64,000 nucleotides of DNA from JASHUC01 sp963849095 (GTDB taxonomy: Bacteria > Pseudomonadota > Gammaproteobacteria > Steroidobacterales > Steroidobacteraceae): positions 124,001 through 188,000 of the forward strand of contig CAWKGA010000008.1 in the NCBI GenBank assembly GCA_963849095.1. Direction: 5' to 3'. A model generated the notes under the pieces. The model was not told the origin of the DNA. It was given only the letters and a program-made list of their open reading frames with translations, and ran no database searches. Of the stretch, positions 23,985 through 33,651 are shown piece after piece; positions within the stretch are counted from its first letter, which is position 1, and every line of letters begins with the position of its first letter. Both the position numbers and the translations under genes were made by a program.

Positions 23985-24752
23985 TCAGCCGACGCTGTAA
24001 TTGCGGCCCTGGAGACAAACGCCCTCGGCGCGCAGGTAGGCTTGGCGCTTGGCCATCGCCTCGCTCGCGGCAGCATTTCCGTTCGCCGAGCCTGACGAGC
24101 TCTGTGGTGCGCCTGCGGCGCTCGGCGGAGGAGTGCCGGGTGCGCCCTGCGAGGCGACCTGGTCGGACGCCCACTTGCGGCATGCCGCTACGTCGCTTGC
24201 CTGCTGCGCCGGCGACTGGCCGGCCTTCGGATAGGCGAAGAGCTCGGTAGTTGCAGGCGGTGCGCCATTCGCATCCGGGGCGCTCGTCGGCGGCCCGTTC
24301 GGGCTGAAATCGGCCGGCGGGGTGACTTGCTCGTACTCTCCGGCATCGCCGTCCCAGACGTAGTACGCGTTATTGCCGTAGTAATACGGGATGCCGCCCC
24401 ACCAGTAGGTCGCGTAATACCAGGGGATGACCGGCAGGAAGAGGCCTACTCCCCACCAACCGGGGCCCCACCAGCCGCCGCCCCAGCCCCAGCCACCGTA
24501 GCCATAGCCTCGGCCGTAGTAACCGCGCCCATAGCCGTAGCCGCCTCGCCGATACCCGTACCCGCCACGGGCGGAAAAATGAGCGCCGCCGCCACCGTGT
24601 AAGCCACCACCCCCGAAGTGGCCGCCGCCGCCACCTCCGCCACCGCCGTGGGACTCGGCTAGCGCGATGCTGCCACCGGCCACGCCGAGAGCCAGTCCTG
24701 CCATCAGCGTCGTAACGAGGCGCCACCGTCGAGACCAGTTTGGGGTGTTCAT
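23985..24752 (-). CDS. exported Gly/Tyr/Trp-rich protein
   Basis: 255 residues from ATG 24752, with AGGAGG upstream. A signal peptide (to about residue 33, 'LAES') is followed by a glycine/histidine/tyrosine/tryptophan-rich low-complexity stretch. Then comes a 'GGIPYYYGNNAYYVWDGDAGEY' segment and a 'YPKAGQSPAQQASDVAACRKWA' segment, both seen in many small proteobacterial envelope proteins of unknown role. The C-terminus has two cysteines. Outer-membrane or periplasmic location is likely. I do not assign a function. Confidence 0.6.
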   Translation of the reverse strand: MNTPNWSRRWRLVTTLMAGLALGVAGGSIALAESHGGGGGGGGGHFGGGGLHGGGGAHFSARGGYGYRRGGYGYGRGYYGRGYGYGGWGWGGGWWGPGWWGVGLFLPVIPWYYATYWWGGIPYYYGNNAYYVWDGDAGEYEQVTPPADFSPNGPPTSAPDANGAPPATTELFAYPKAGQSPAQQASDVAACRKWASDQVASQGAPGTPPPSAAGAPQSSSGSANGNAAASEAMAKRQAYLRAEGVCLQGRNYSVG

Positions 24753-25042
24753 GGTGAGTCCTCCTGGAATCAGTTTACCGCGAAAAGCCGGCTTCGATCG
24801 AACATCGCCGGAGCAGTCCGCGTTACCGATCCCTCGGTAGTTGGACACCGGCGCGGCCTTTCGAGTTCAACGCGCCCCGCCCGCGTCTCAGGTCGCCAAC
24901 GACGGACGGCGAGCGAGTGATAACTCATTGACTAGACGCAGATATTCTCGTCTCGGCGGACATTGGCGCGATGCCACTGAGACCCCTTCGCGGCGCGGCG
25001 CCGGATTCGACAATGCCGGCCGGCGGATGCTAAACAATCCGC

Positions 25043-27001
25043 ATGAGCGAAGTTTTGTGGCGTCCGTCCGCCGCGCGCGTGGCCGGCGCGAATCTCACGC
25101 GCTTCGTGCAGTGCGTGAATGCGCGCCGCGGCACTTCGCTTCGCGAGTTTGACGAACTCTACGAATGGTCCGTCGAGCAGCCCGAGGCGTTCTGGACGGA
25201 ACTCGCCCGCTTCGCCGATGTGCGAGCCGAGTGGGCTTCGGGACCGGTCCTGGAGCACCGAGAGCGCATGCCCGGCGCGCGGTTCTTCCCCGGCGCGCAC
25301 CTGAACTTCGCCCAGAATCTGCTGCGCTATCGCGACGAGCAGCCGGCGCTCGTCTTCCGCAATGAGCGCGGAGCGCGGCGAGTGCTTTCCTATCGCGAGC
25401 TCACCGAGGAGGTCGCGCGCATCGCCGCGGGGCTTCTCGCGGCGGGTGTCGCGGCGGGCGACCGAGTGGCCGGCTTCGTGCCGAATCTGCCGGAGTCGAT
25501 CATTGCCATGCTTGCGGCGGCGAGCGTGGGCGCCATTTGGTCGTCGTGCTCGCCGGACTTCGGCGTGCGCGGCGTGCTCGACCGGTTCGGTCAAATCACA
25601 CCGAAAGTGCTCTTCACCGCCGACGGATATTTCTACGCCGGCAAGACTCTCGATTCGCTCGATGCCATGGCAGAGGCGCTGGGAAGGCTGCCGAGCGTCG
25701 AGCGCGTGGTCGTCATCCCCTACGTGAGCGGCGCGCCACGGCTGCAGAGGCTCGGCGCTGCGGCGCCGCGCGCGGTCGGCTGGGATGCCTTCGGCTCGCG
25801 GGGGCTGCCGGTTCAGTTCTCCCCGATGCCGTTCGATCATCCGCTCTACATCCTCTACTCCTCCGGCACGACGGGCGTGCCGAAGTGCATCGTGCACGGC
25901 GCAGGCGGCACGCTCCTGCAGCACCAGAAGGAGCATCTGCTGCACACCGACGTGAAGCGCGACGACCGCATGTTCTACTTCACCACTTGCGGCTGGATGA
26001 TGTGGAACTGGCTTGCGAGCGCGCTCGCGACCGGCGCGACGCTCGTGCTCTATGACGGCAGTCCCTTCCATCCGTATCCGGGCGTGCTCTGGCGCATGGC
26101 TGAGGAGGAAGGCATCACGATCTTCGGGACGAGCGCGAAGTACCTCTCCGCGCTCGAGAAGAGCGACTTCGCCCCGGCGGACGCCGTGAATCTCATGACT
26201 CTGAGAACGGTGCTCTCCACCGGCTCCCCGCTCCTGCCGGACGGCTTCGACTACGTGTACCGTGCGATCAAGTCCGACGTGCTGCTCGCCTCCATCTCGG
26301 GCGGCACCGACATCGTGTCGTGCTTCGCGCTCGGCTGTCCCGTCCGGCCCGTCCATCGAGGCGAGCTACAGTGCCGCGGCCTCGGCATGCGCGTGGAAGT
26401 CTTCGACGACGCCGGCCGCCCGGTGCGCCGCGAGCGCGGCGAGCTCGTGTGCACGGCGCCGTTTCCCGCCATGCCGGTCGGGTTCTGGAACGATCCCGAT
26501 GGTGCCCGGTACCGCGCGGCGTACTTCGAGCGCTTCTCGGGCGTGTGGCACCACGGGGACTACGCCGAGATCACCGAGTGCGACGGCGTGGTGATCCACG
26601 GCCGATCGGATGCCGTGCTGAATCCAGGCGGAGTTCGAATCGGCACCGCCGAGATCTATGCAGCTGTCGAGAGTCTGCCCGAAATTCTCGAGGCCCTCGC
26701 CATCGGACAGGACTGGGACCACGATGTGCGCATCGTGCTGTTCGTGCGTTTGAGACCCGGCGCCGCGCTCGACGAAGCCCTGCGGAAGAAGATCCGCTCG
26801 AGCATACGCGAGCACACGTCCCCGCGGCACGTTCCGGCCAAGATTCTGGCAGTGCCGGACATCCCGCGCACGCTCTCCGGCAAGCCGACGGAGCTCGCGG
26901 TGCGCAGCGTCATCCACGGCAAGCCGGTGAAGAATCTCGACGCGCTCGCCAACCCCGAGGCGCTCGAGTATTTTCGCGGCCTGCCCGAGCTCGAGGCGTA
27001 G
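25043..27001 (+). CDS. aacS: acetoacetyl-CoA synthetase
   Basis: 652 residues, the normal length for the acetoacetate-CoA ligase branch of the ANL (adenylate-forming) superfamily. It has the AMP motif 'YSSGTTGVPKCIVHG', 'TTCGWMMWNW', 'SISGGTDIV', 'YFERFSGVWHHGDYAE' and the C-terminal catalytic 'RTLSGKPTE' lysine region. The predicted reaction is acetoacetate plus ATP plus CoA to acetoacetyl-CoA. Acetoacetate is the end product of the homogentisate genes that follow. No Shine-Dalgarno is evident before ATG 25043. Confidence 0.93.
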   Translation: MSEVLWRPSAARVAGANLTRFVQCVNARRGTSLREFDELYEWSVEQPEAFWTELARFADVRAEWASGPVLEHRERMPGARFFPGAHLNFAQNLLRYRDEQPALVFRNERGARRVLSYRELTEEVARIAAGLLAAGVAAGDRVAGFVPNLPESIIAMLAAASVGAIWSSCSPDFGVRGVLDRFGQITPKVLFTADGYFYAGKTLDSLDAMAEALGRLPSVERVVVIPYVSGAPRLQRLGAAAPRAVGWDAFGSRGLPVQFSPMPFDHPLYILYSSGTTGVPKCIVHGAGGTLLQHQKEHLLHTDVKRDDRMFYFTTCGWMMWNWLASALATGATLVLYDGSPFHPYPGVLWRMAEEEGITIFGTSAKYLSALEKSDFAPADAVNLMTLRTVLSTGSPLLPDGFDYVYRAIKSDVLLASISGGTDIVSCFALGCPVRPVHRGELQCRGLGMRVEVFDDAGRPVRRERGELVCTAPFPAMPVGFWNDPDGARYRAAYFERFSGVWHHGDYAEITECDGVVIHGRSDAVLNPGGVRIGTAEIYAAVESLPEILEALAIGQDWDHDVRIVLFVRLRPGAALDEALRKKIRSSIREHTSPRHVPAKILAVPDIPRTLSGKPTELAVRSVIHGKPVKNLDALANPEALEYFRGLPELEA

Positions 27002-27012
27002 GGCGGCCCACA

Positions 27013-27030
27013 TAGTTGCAATTGAAACTA
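27013..27030. promoter_or_regulatory. 18-bp near-perfect palindrome, candidate MarR operator before hppD
   Basis: TAGTTGCAATTGAAACTA is palindromic at 16 of 18 positions, centred on CAATTG. It lies 79 bp upstream of hppD in an AT-rich patch. MarR-family operators are imperfect palindromes of this size, and a MarR gene closes the operon. Confidence 0.6.
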
Positions 27031-27108
27031 ATTTGTGATGCGATTCGGTCCCCGGCGCGTACATTGCTCGGACCCGGTACGCTGCCCCGTCGGGGTAAGG
27101 AGCGAGCC

Positions 27109-28224
27109 ATGGGCGAGGATCTCCACGACAATCCGCTCGGCACGGACGGCTTCGAGTTCGTCGAGTTCACGAGCCCCGATCCACAGGCGCTCGGGCGCCT
27201 GTTCGAGGCCATGGGCTTCACGGCGGTAGCGCGCCACCGCTCGAAGAATGTGCTGCGCTACAAGCAGGGTGGCATCAATTTCATCCTCAACAGGGAGCCG
27301 CGCGGGCAGGCTGCGGCGTTCCGGGGCGCTCACGGCCCTTCCATCAACGCCATGGCGTTCCGGGTCCGCGATGCCGGTGAGGCGGTCCGGCTCGCGGTGC
27401 GCCGCGGAGCGAAGCAGGTCGCGGGCCTCGTCGGCCCGATGGAGCTCAACATCCCGGCGATCGAGGGGATCGGCGGGTCCCTGCTGTACCTCATCGATCG
27501 CTACGGCGCGCACGAGATCTATGACGTGGACTTCGTGCCGATCCCCGGTGCCGCGGAGCGCGAGGCGGCGCAGGCCGCCGGGCTCGCGTACATCGACCAC
27601 CTCACGCACAACGTCCGCCGGGGGAACATGGCGATCTGGGCGGACTTCTACCGGAACGTGTTCAACTTCCGCGAGATCCGCTACTTCGACATCGAGGGCA
27701 AGGTGACGGGCCTCGTCTCCAGGGCAATGACGAGCCCGGACGGCAAGATCCGCATCCCGCTCAACGAGAGCCAGGACGAGCGCTCGCAGATCGAGGAGTT
27801 CCTGCACGACTATCGGGGCGAAGGCATCCAGCACGTCGCGCTCGGAACCGACGACATCTACGCGACCGTCGACCGCATGCGCGCTCGCGGCGTGGCGTTC
27901 CAGGACACGCCGGACGCTTATTACGAGGCGGTGGACGCCCGCGTGCCCGGCCACGGCGAGGACCTCGCGCGCCTGCGCGAGCGGCGCATCCTCATCGACG
28001 GCGCGCCGAGCGAGGGGCAGGGGCTGCTGCTGCAGATCTTCACGCGGAGCGTCGTCGGCCCCTGCTTCTTCGAGATCATCGAGCGCAAGGGCAACGAAGG
28101 CTTCGGGGAGGGCAACTTCAAGGCGCTCTTCGAGTCTCTGGAGCTCGATCAGATCCGCCGCGGCGTGCTGTCCCCGTCGAACGACGCGCCGTCCCCGGGG
28201 AAAGAGGGGGCGAGGCCGTCATGA
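27109..28224 (+). CDS. hppD: 4-hydroxyphenylpyruvate dioxygenase
   Basis: 371 residues from ATG 27109 (AAGGAG upstream). It is a two-domain VOC-fold non-heme Fe(II) enzyme: the first metal His is in 'IDHLTHNV', the second in 'IQHVALGTDDI', and the Glu ligand is in 'FFEIIERKG'. The predicted reaction is 4-hydroxyphenylpyruvate plus O2 to homogentisate plus CO2. Its stop overlaps the hmgA start (ATGA), so the two are coupled. Confidence 0.96.
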   Translation: MGEDLHDNPLGTDGFEFVEFTSPDPQALGRLFEAMGFTAVARHRSKNVLRYKQGGINFILNREPRGQAAAFRGAHGPSINAMAFRVRDAGEAVRLAVRRGAKQVAGLVGPMELNIPAIEGIGGSLLYLIDRYGAHEIYDVDFVPIPGAAEREAAQAAGLAYIDHLTHNVRRGNMAIWADFYRNVFNFREIRYFDIEGKVTGLVSRAMTSPDGKIRIPLNESQDERSQIEEFLHDYRGEGIQHVALGTDDIYATVDRMRARGVAFQDTPDAYYEAVDARVPGHGEDLARLRERRILIDGAPSEGQGLLLQIFTRSVVGPCFFEIIERKGNEGFGEGNFKALFESLELDQIRRGVLSPSNDAPSPGKEGARPS

Positions 28225-29558
28225 GCGCGGCGCCGAGGGCGGGCGCCGCGGCCCGCGCCGATGTCAGCGCGCCGCGCTACCAGTGCGGCTTCGGCCATCA
28301 TTTCGCGACGGAGGCGCTTCCCGGCGCCTTGCCCGCGCAGAACTCACCCCAGCGCTGTCCATACGGCCTGTACCCGGAGCAGATCTCCGGCACGCCGTTC
28401 ACGGCGCCGCGCGCCGCGAACCGCCGCACGTGGCTCTATCGTATCCGGCCGGCGGCCGTGCACGGGCCTTTCCGGCGCATGGACGACGGCCTCGTCACGA
28501 GCGACTTCTCGCAGCGCGAGACGCCGCCGACCCAGCTGCGCTGGGATGCAATGCCCGCACCGGCCGAGCCCAGGGATTTCATCGAGGGGCTCATCACGAT
28601 GGCGGGCAACGGGGATCCGTATGCGCAGAGCGGCTGCGGCATCCACCTCTATGCCGCGAACCGCCCGATGACCGCACGCGCCTTGTACGATGCGGACGGT
28701 GAGCTGCTCATCGTGCCGCAGCAGGGCCGCCTGCTGCTCGTCACGGAGCTCGGGCGGCTGCTCGTCGAGCCGCTCGAAATTGGAGTGATCCCACGCGGGG
28801 TGCGCTTCCGCGTCGAGCTACCGGATGGCCCGGCGCGCGGCTACGTTTGCGAGAACTTCGGCGCGGCGTTTCGGCTGCCGGACTTGGGGCCCATCGGCTC
28901 CGACGGGCTCGCGTGCCAGCGGGACTTCGAGTCGCCTGTCGCCGCATACGAGGATCGCGACGAGCACTACGAGCTGGTCGCGAAGTTCGGCGGCGCGCTG
29001 TGGTCCGCGCAGATGGATCACTCGCCGTTCGACGTGGTCGCGTGGCGAGGCAATCACGTGCCTTACAAATATGATCTGCGCCGCTTCAACGCCATCGGGT
29101 CCGTGAGCTTCGATCATCCCGATCCGTCGATCTACCTGGTGCTGCAGTCGCAGGCGGACACGCCCGGCATCGATAGCATCGACTTCGTGATCTTTCCGCC
29201 GCGCTGGCTCGTGATGGAGCACACGTTCCGCCTGCCCTGGTACCACCGCAACATCGCGAGCGAGTTCATGGGCCTGATCCAGGGCGTCTACGACGCGAAG
29301 GCGGAGGGCTTCCGCCCCGGCGGCGCCTCGCTCCACAACTGCATGAGCGCCCATGGCCCCGATGCGGAGACTTTCGAGCGAGCCCTCGGGGAGGACACCA
29401 CCCGCCCGCGGCGCATCGCCGACAGCCTCGCCTTCATGTTCGAGACGCGCCACATCCTGCGGCCCACGAGGCATGCGCTCGATTCGCCGCTTCTGCAGCG
29501 GGATTATCTCGAGTGCTGGCAAGGACTCGGCAAGCACTTCGATCCGGGACGGCCTTGA
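28221..29558 (+). CDS. hmgA: homogentisate 1,2-dioxygenase
   Basis: 445 residues. The Fe ligands lie in the conserved 'WYHRNIASEFMGL' (His, Glu) and 'LHNCMSAHGPD' (His) motifs. 'YQCGFGHHF' near the N-terminus is family-typical. It cleaves the homogentisate ring to maleylacetoacetate. It overlaps hppD by 4 bases and is 20 bp before the fumarylacetoacetase start. Confidence 0.97.
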   Translation: MSAAPRAGAAARADVSAPRYQCGFGHHFATEALPGALPAQNSPQRCPYGLYPEQISGTPFTAPRAANRRTWLYRIRPAAVHGPFRRMDDGLVTSDFSQRETPPTQLRWDAMPAPAEPRDFIEGLITMAGNGDPYAQSGCGIHLYAANRPMTARALYDADGELLIVPQQGRLLLVTELGRLLVEPLEIGVIPRGVRFRVELPDGPARGYVCENFGAAFRLPDLGPIGSDGLACQRDFESPVAAYEDRDEHYELVAKFGGALWSAQMDHSPFDVVAWRGNHVPYKYDLRRFNAIGSVSFDHPDPSIYLVLQSQADTPGIDSIDFVIFPPRWLVMEHTFRLPWYHRNIASEFMGLIQGVYDAKAEGFRPGGASLHNCMSAHGPDAETFERALGEDTTRPRRIADSLAFMFETRHILRPTRHALDSPLLQRDYLECWQGLGKHFDPGRP

Positions 29559-29578
29559 GCGGCGGCGGCCGGGCGCGC

Positions 29579-30907
29579 ATGAGCCTCAACGAGACGCACG
29601 ATCCGCAGCTTACGAGCTGGGTCGAGTCGGCCAACGCGCCAGGCGGGGATTTCCCGATCCAGAACCTGCCGTTCGGCGTATTTCGCCGCGCGGGAAGCTC
29701 CGAGCGCTTTCGCGGCGGCGTCGCGATCGGCGATCGGATTCTCGATCTCGCGGCGGCGCTGCAGGCGGCTCCCTTCCGCGATGCGGTGCGCCGCGGCCGG
29801 GCTGCCGAGGCGGCCGCCGCGGCCGCGGGTCCGGCGCTGAATGAGCTCATGGCGGCGGAGCCTGCGGCCTGGTCGGCGCTGCGCCTCGTGCTCTCACGAG
29901 CCTTCAGGCGCGGTGCCCGCGAGCAGGCCGCGCTGCAAGCGTGCCTCGTACCGCAGCGGCAAGCGGAGCACGCGCTTCCCGCGAGGATCGGCGATTACAC
30001 CGACTTCTACACATCGATCCACCACGCGACGGCCGTCGGCCGGCTGCTACGTCCGGACAATCCCCTGCTGCCCAATTACAAATGGATGCCGGTCGCCTAT
30101 CACGGGCGCTCGTCGTCGATCGTCGTCTCGGGGCAGGCGTTTCGCCGGCCGATCGGACAGAGGCTCGCGCAAGATGCGGCGACGCCCACGGTCGGCCCGA
30201 GCGAGCGGCTCGATTACGAGCTCGAGCTCGGCGTGCTCATCGGCCCGGGCAACGCGCCGGGCTCGCGCATCGACATCGCCGATGCGCAGTCGCATGCGTT
30301 CGGACTGTGCCTGCTCAACGACTGGTCGGCCCGGGATCTTCAGGTCTGGGAGTACCAACCCCTCGGCCCCTTCCTCGCCAAGAATTTCGCCACGACGATC
30401 TCGCCGTGGATCGTGACGCTCGAGGCGCTCGAGCCTCATCGGGCCGCCTGGGAGCGGCCCCCGACCGATCCGCAGCCGCTTGCGTATCTCGATTGTCCCG
30501 ACGTGCGACGCCACGGCGCGATTGATATCCAGCTCGAGGCCTGCCTCGAGTCGGAGCCGATGAGACGGGCGGGGGAGGGGCCTTGCCGGCTTTCGCTCGG
30601 GAGCTACCGCCACGCCTATTGGACCCTCGCTCAGATGATCGCGCACCATACCCTCAGCGGCTGCAACCTCGAGCCTGGAGACTTGCTCGGCACGGGCACC
30701 CAGTCGGGGCCCCTGCCTGAGCAGGCCGGGTCGCTGCTCGAGCTGTCCCGTGGCGGCCGCGAGCCGGTGCGTCTCTCGAACGGGGAGACGCGCAGATTCC
30801 TCGAGGACGGGGATGCCGTGATCCTCCGCGCCTGGTGCGAGCGGCCGGGAACGGCGCGCATCGGCTTCGGCGAGGCCGCCGGGCGCGTTCTGGCCGCTCT
30901 CGTTTGA
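29579..30907 (+). CDS. fahA: fumarylacetoacetase
   Basis: 442 residues from ATG 29579. An N-terminal SH3-like domain contains 'SWVESANAPGGDFPIQNLPFGVF'. The FAH catalytic domain has 'DYTDFYTSIHHA', 'YKWMPVAYHGRSSS', 'YELELGVLIG' and 'LLNDWSARDLQVWEY', which carry the metal and catalytic residues. It hydrolyses fumarylacetoacetate to fumarate plus acetoacetate. Confidence 0.96.
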   Translation: MSLNETHDPQLTSWVESANAPGGDFPIQNLPFGVFRRAGSSERFRGGVAIGDRILDLAAALQAAPFRDAVRRGRAAEAAAAAAGPALNELMAAEPAAWSALRLVLSRAFRRGAREQAALQACLVPQRQAEHALPARIGDYTDFYTSIHHATAVGRLLRPDNPLLPNYKWMPVAYHGRSSSIVVSGQAFRRPIGQRLAQDAATPTVGPSERLDYELELGVLIGPGNAPGSRIDIADAQSHAFGLCLLNDWSARDLQVWEYQPLGPFLAKNFATTISPWIVTLEALEPHRAAWERPPTDPQPLAYLDCPDVRRHGAIDIQLEACLESEPMRRAGEGPCRLSLGSYRHAYWTLAQMIAHHTLSGCNLEPGDLLGTGTQSGPLPEQAGSLLELSRGGREPVRLSNGETRRFLEDGDAVILRAWCERPGTARIGFGEAAGRVLAALV

Positions 30908-30923
30908 GGGAGTCACCGTTCCC

Positions 30924-31571
30924 ATGCTGAAGCTCTACAGCTATTTCCGCAGCTCGGCCGCTTACCGGGTGCGGATCGCGCTCCATTTGAAAGGGCTGCC
31001 GTACGAGGCGGTTCCGGTCCACTTGCTGCGCGGCGGCGGCGAGCAGCACGGCCAAGCGTTCGTCGATCGCAATCCGGCGCGCCTCGTGCCGGTGCTGCAG
31101 GACGGGCCGGCCGCGCTCACTCAATCGCTCGCCATCATCGAGTACCTCGAGGAGACCCATCCCTCGCCACCGCTCCTGCCGCGCGGTGCGCTGGAACGCG
31201 CCCAGGTGCGCGCACTTGCTCTCGCCGTCGCCTGCGACATTCATCCGATCAACAACCTGAGGGTCCGGCAATATCTCGACTCGAGGCTCGGCGTGGACGC
31301 GGAGCTGAGGAGCGCGTGGTCGCGCCACTGGATCGATCTCGGCTTCTCCGCCATCGAGCGGATGCTCGCCGAGAGTGGCGCGGCCGGAGATTTCTGCCAC
31401 GGCAAGTCGCCGACCCTGGCCGATTGCGTCCTCGTGCCCCAGGTGTTCAACGCATTGGGCGCGCAGTGCTCGCTCGAGCGCTATCCGGCGATCCGCCGCA
31501 TCTACGAGCACTGCACGCATCTGCCGGCATTCCAGCGCGCGGCACCGGAGGCTCAGCCCGATGCCGAATAG
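30924..31571 (+). CDS. maiA: maleylacetoacetate isomerase (zeta-class GST)
   Basis: 215 residues, GST fold. The zeta-class active-site motif 'SSAAYRVRIALHLKG' is near the N-terminus and the conserved 'TLADCVLVPQVFNA' lies in the C-domain. It isomerises maleylacetoacetate to fumarylacetoacetate with glutathione, the step between HmgA and FahA. It overlaps the MarR gene by 11 bases. Confidence 0.94.
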   Translation: MLKLYSYFRSSAAYRVRIALHLKGLPYEAVPVHLLRGGGEQHGQAFVDRNPARLVPVLQDGPAALTQSLAIIEYLEETHPSPPLLPRGALERAQVRALALAVACDIHPINNLRVRQYLDSRLGVDAELRSAWSRHWIDLGFSAIERMLAESGAAGDFCHGKSPTLADCVLVPQVFNALGAQCSLERYPAIRRIYEHCTHLPAFQRAAPEAQPDAE

Positions 31572-32100
31572 AGCTGCGAGGGCGACGCGGCCCCGGCCCA
31601 TGCCACGTCGAGCAGCCGGGGCGCCGCGGCTCGATCGCACGCCGAACCGCGCGTCCGCGGTGCTGCGGCTCGACGACTACTTGCCGTACCGGTTGTCGGT
31701 CGCGGCCAATGCGGTCTCGCAGCTCATCGCGCGCGCGTACCGGGATCGGTTCGGCCTCAAGGTTCCCGAGTGGCGCCTGATCGCCGTGCTCGCGGATGCG
31801 GGGCTGCTCACGCCGCAGGCGCTCTGCGAGCGTACCGTCATGGACAAGGTCACCGTCACGCGGGCTGCGCAGGGCCTCCTCAGGCGCCGACTGGTCCAAC
31901 GCGAGCCCCATGCGAGCGACGGTCGCTCGCATCGTCTGAGGCTCACGGCGGCCGGGCAGCGGCTCCACGGGCGGATCGCGCCGCTCGCCCTGCATTACGA
32001 GGCGTGCCTGCTCTCCGGCATGAATCCCCGCGCCATCGAGACGCTGGAGCGGCAGCTGCGGCGCCTGCAGCAGGCGGCCGATGCCTTGAGCCGGGGATGA
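31561..32100 (+). CDS. MarR-family regulator of the homogentisate cluster
   Basis: 179 residues from ATG 31561, inside the 3' end of maiA. A basic N-terminal tail precedes a winged helix: 'EWRLIAVLADAGLLTPQALCERTVMDKVTVTRAAQGLLRRRLVQRE' and 'SDGRSHRLRLTAAG' form the recognition helix and wing. As the last gene of the operon it is the natural candidate to bind the palindrome at 27013-27030, with homogentisate or a relative as inducer. That assignment is inferred. A shorter start at 31600 is possible. Confidence 0.85.
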   Translation: MPNRAARATRPRPMPRRAAGAPRLDRTPNRASAVLRLDDYLPYRLSVAANAVSQLIARAYRDRFGLKVPEWRLIAVLADAGLLTPQALCERTVMDKVTVTRAAQGLLRRRLVQREPHASDGRSHRLRLTAAGQRLHGRIAPLALHYEACLLSGMNPRAIETLERQLRRLQQAADALSRG

Positions 32101-32233
32101 AGAAGCCGTCTACGCGGCGGTACGCGGAAAACTCCGGCGAATTGCGAGTGTCGACTTGTCAAGACGTTCCGCCAAGCCGTGGGTACACTGTGACAACCGG
32201 GAATAGCAGCTTCAGCGCACGCGCGTGCCCCGC

Positions 32234-32252
32234 CCCCATGCTCTCGATGGGG
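32234..32252 (+). terminator. hairpin after the homogentisate operon
   Basis: CCCCAT-GCTCTCG-ATGGGG gives a perfect 6-bp stem. It is followed by TCCGTTTCGATTATT, a weak U-rich tail. It lies in the 208-bp gap before the next operon; the rest of this gap shows no convincing promoter. Confidence 0.4.
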
Positions 32253-32308
32253 TCCGTTTCGATTATTCTAGTCGCGCGGGTTTCGGGGTGTGACGAAGGG
32301 GATCGCCG

Positions 32309-33127
32309 ATGAGCACATGCGCTCGCATGAGAACGACACGGTTGATGGTGGCACTGCTCGGGGCCGCCGCGCTGAGCCTCGCGGCCGCGCAGGGCACGCA
32401 GGCAGCGTCGAACGACTCCTCGCCGCAGGGGCGTACCTGGGCGTCCATCGAGAAGCTGCCGAACTGGCAGGGCATCTGGCAGCTCGACTGGGAGCACAAC
32501 TTGAGCCTCCTCGGAGGCACCTCTCCGGAGCACGACCTCACACCGAAGGCGAAGGCGTCCTACACCTCCTTCCTCGCGAAGCAGAAGTTCGGCGAGGACG
32601 TGCAGCCCGAGACGGCGAACTGCCTGCCACCGGGCATGCCGCAAATCATGACCCAGCCGTACCCGATCGAGTTCCTGTTCAATCCGGGCCAGGTCGTCAT
32701 CCTGATCGAGGCCTACGAACAGGAGCGCACGATCTACACCGACGGGCGCCCGCACCCGGCGGCAAGCAGCCTCGCGCCCACTTTCCAGGGCGACTCGATC
32801 GGCCACTGGGACGGCGATACGCTCGTGGTGGACACCGTGGGCGTCCTCCAGGATACGGGCCCGGGCCCGCATACGGGCGGGGGAATCGCCTCAGGCGTCT
32901 CGCACGATGCGGCGATGCACATCATCGAGCGCATCCGCAAGATCGACAACGATCACATGCAGATCACTCGGACCATCATCGATCCGAAGGTACTGGTGAA
33001 ACCCTGGACGGTGACGCTCCCGTACGTGCGAGACAAGGGTGACCTCCTCGAATACATCTGCGAGGAAGGCAATCGGGACAGCGCGACCGCGAACGGGCGT
33101 CCCGGAGAGCGGATCGGTGGTCCGTGA
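32309..33127 (+). CDS. exported protein of unknown function, first gene of the aryl-dikinase operon
   Basis: 272 residues with a signal peptide (hydrophobic 'LMVALLGAAALSLAAAQG', cleavage near 'TQA'). The mature part has 'GIWQLDWEHN', 'YPIEFLFNPGQVVILIE', 'DSIGHWDGDTLVVDTVG' and 'RIRKIDNDHMQITRTI', motifs of a large family of secreted proteobacterial proteins often next to aromatic- and sterol-degradation genes. It is typically paired with a DUF6152 protein, as here. The function is unknown. Confidence 0.65.
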   Translation: MSTCARMRTTRLMVALLGAAALSLAAAQGTQAASNDSSPQGRTWASIEKLPNWQGIWQLDWEHNLSLLGGTSPEHDLTPKAKASYTSFLAKQKFGEDVQPETANCLPPGMPQIMTQPYPIEFLFNPGQVVILIEAYEQERTIYTDGRPHPAASSLAPTFQGDSIGHWDGDTLVVDTVGVLQDTGPGPHTGGGIASGVSHDAAMHIIERIRKIDNDHMQITRTIIDPKVLVKPWTVTLPYVRDKGDLLEYICEEGNRDSATANGRPGERIGGP

Positions 33128-33196
33128 GCGACAGGACGGGCGGCATCGGCGGGAACGCAGCCGCGGTCAGAGATCCTTGAGCAGGAGTTCCTATCG

Positions 33197-33592
33197 ATGA
33201 CCAGATTCCTTCGAGCGGCGACCGCGGGATTCGCGGCAGCCTCGGTCCTCGCGGCCGGGGGCGCGTTCGCGCATCACTCGACCGCCATGTTCAACATGAG
33301 GAAGAACGTCACCCTGACGGGCACCATCAAGCGGTTCGACTGGCAGAACCCGCACACCTGGATCGTCTTTGAAGTGCCGAAGGAGAGCGGGGGCATCGAG
33401 GAGTACGGCATCGAGGGGATGAGTCCCAACTACCTTGTGCGCGTCGGCTGGACCATCAACACCCTGAAGCCGGGCGACAAGGTCGAGCTCACCATCCATC
33501 CGCTCAAGGATGGGCAGAAGGGTGGCTTCGACGTGAGCGTGAAATGGCCGAGCGGCAAGGTGATGTACAATCTGCCCCACGGTCCGCCTTGA
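33197..33592 (+). CDS. DUF6152-like exported protein
   Basis: 131 residues. A signal peptide (cleavage near 'AFA') leaves a mature start 'HHSTAMFNMRKNVTLTGTIKRFDWQNPHTWI', the hallmark of DUF6152 small periplasmic proteins. It is a beta-rich, single-domain protein. It lies 70 bp after the previous gene and 60 bp before the phospho-His subunit. A role as a soluble partner of the preceding protein is a guess. Confidence 0.75.
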   Translation: MTRFLRAATAGFAAASVLAAGGAFAHHSTAMFNMRKNVTLTGTIKRFDWQNPHTWIVFEVPKESGGIEEYGIEGMSPNYLVRVGWTINTLKPGDKVELTIHPLKDGQKGGFDVSVKWPSGKVMYNLPHGPP

Positions 33593-33651
33593 TGAATGAG
33601 CGCCTGCCGCCGGGCCGGCCCGACTCTCGCCGCCGCACCGGAGACAAGGCC

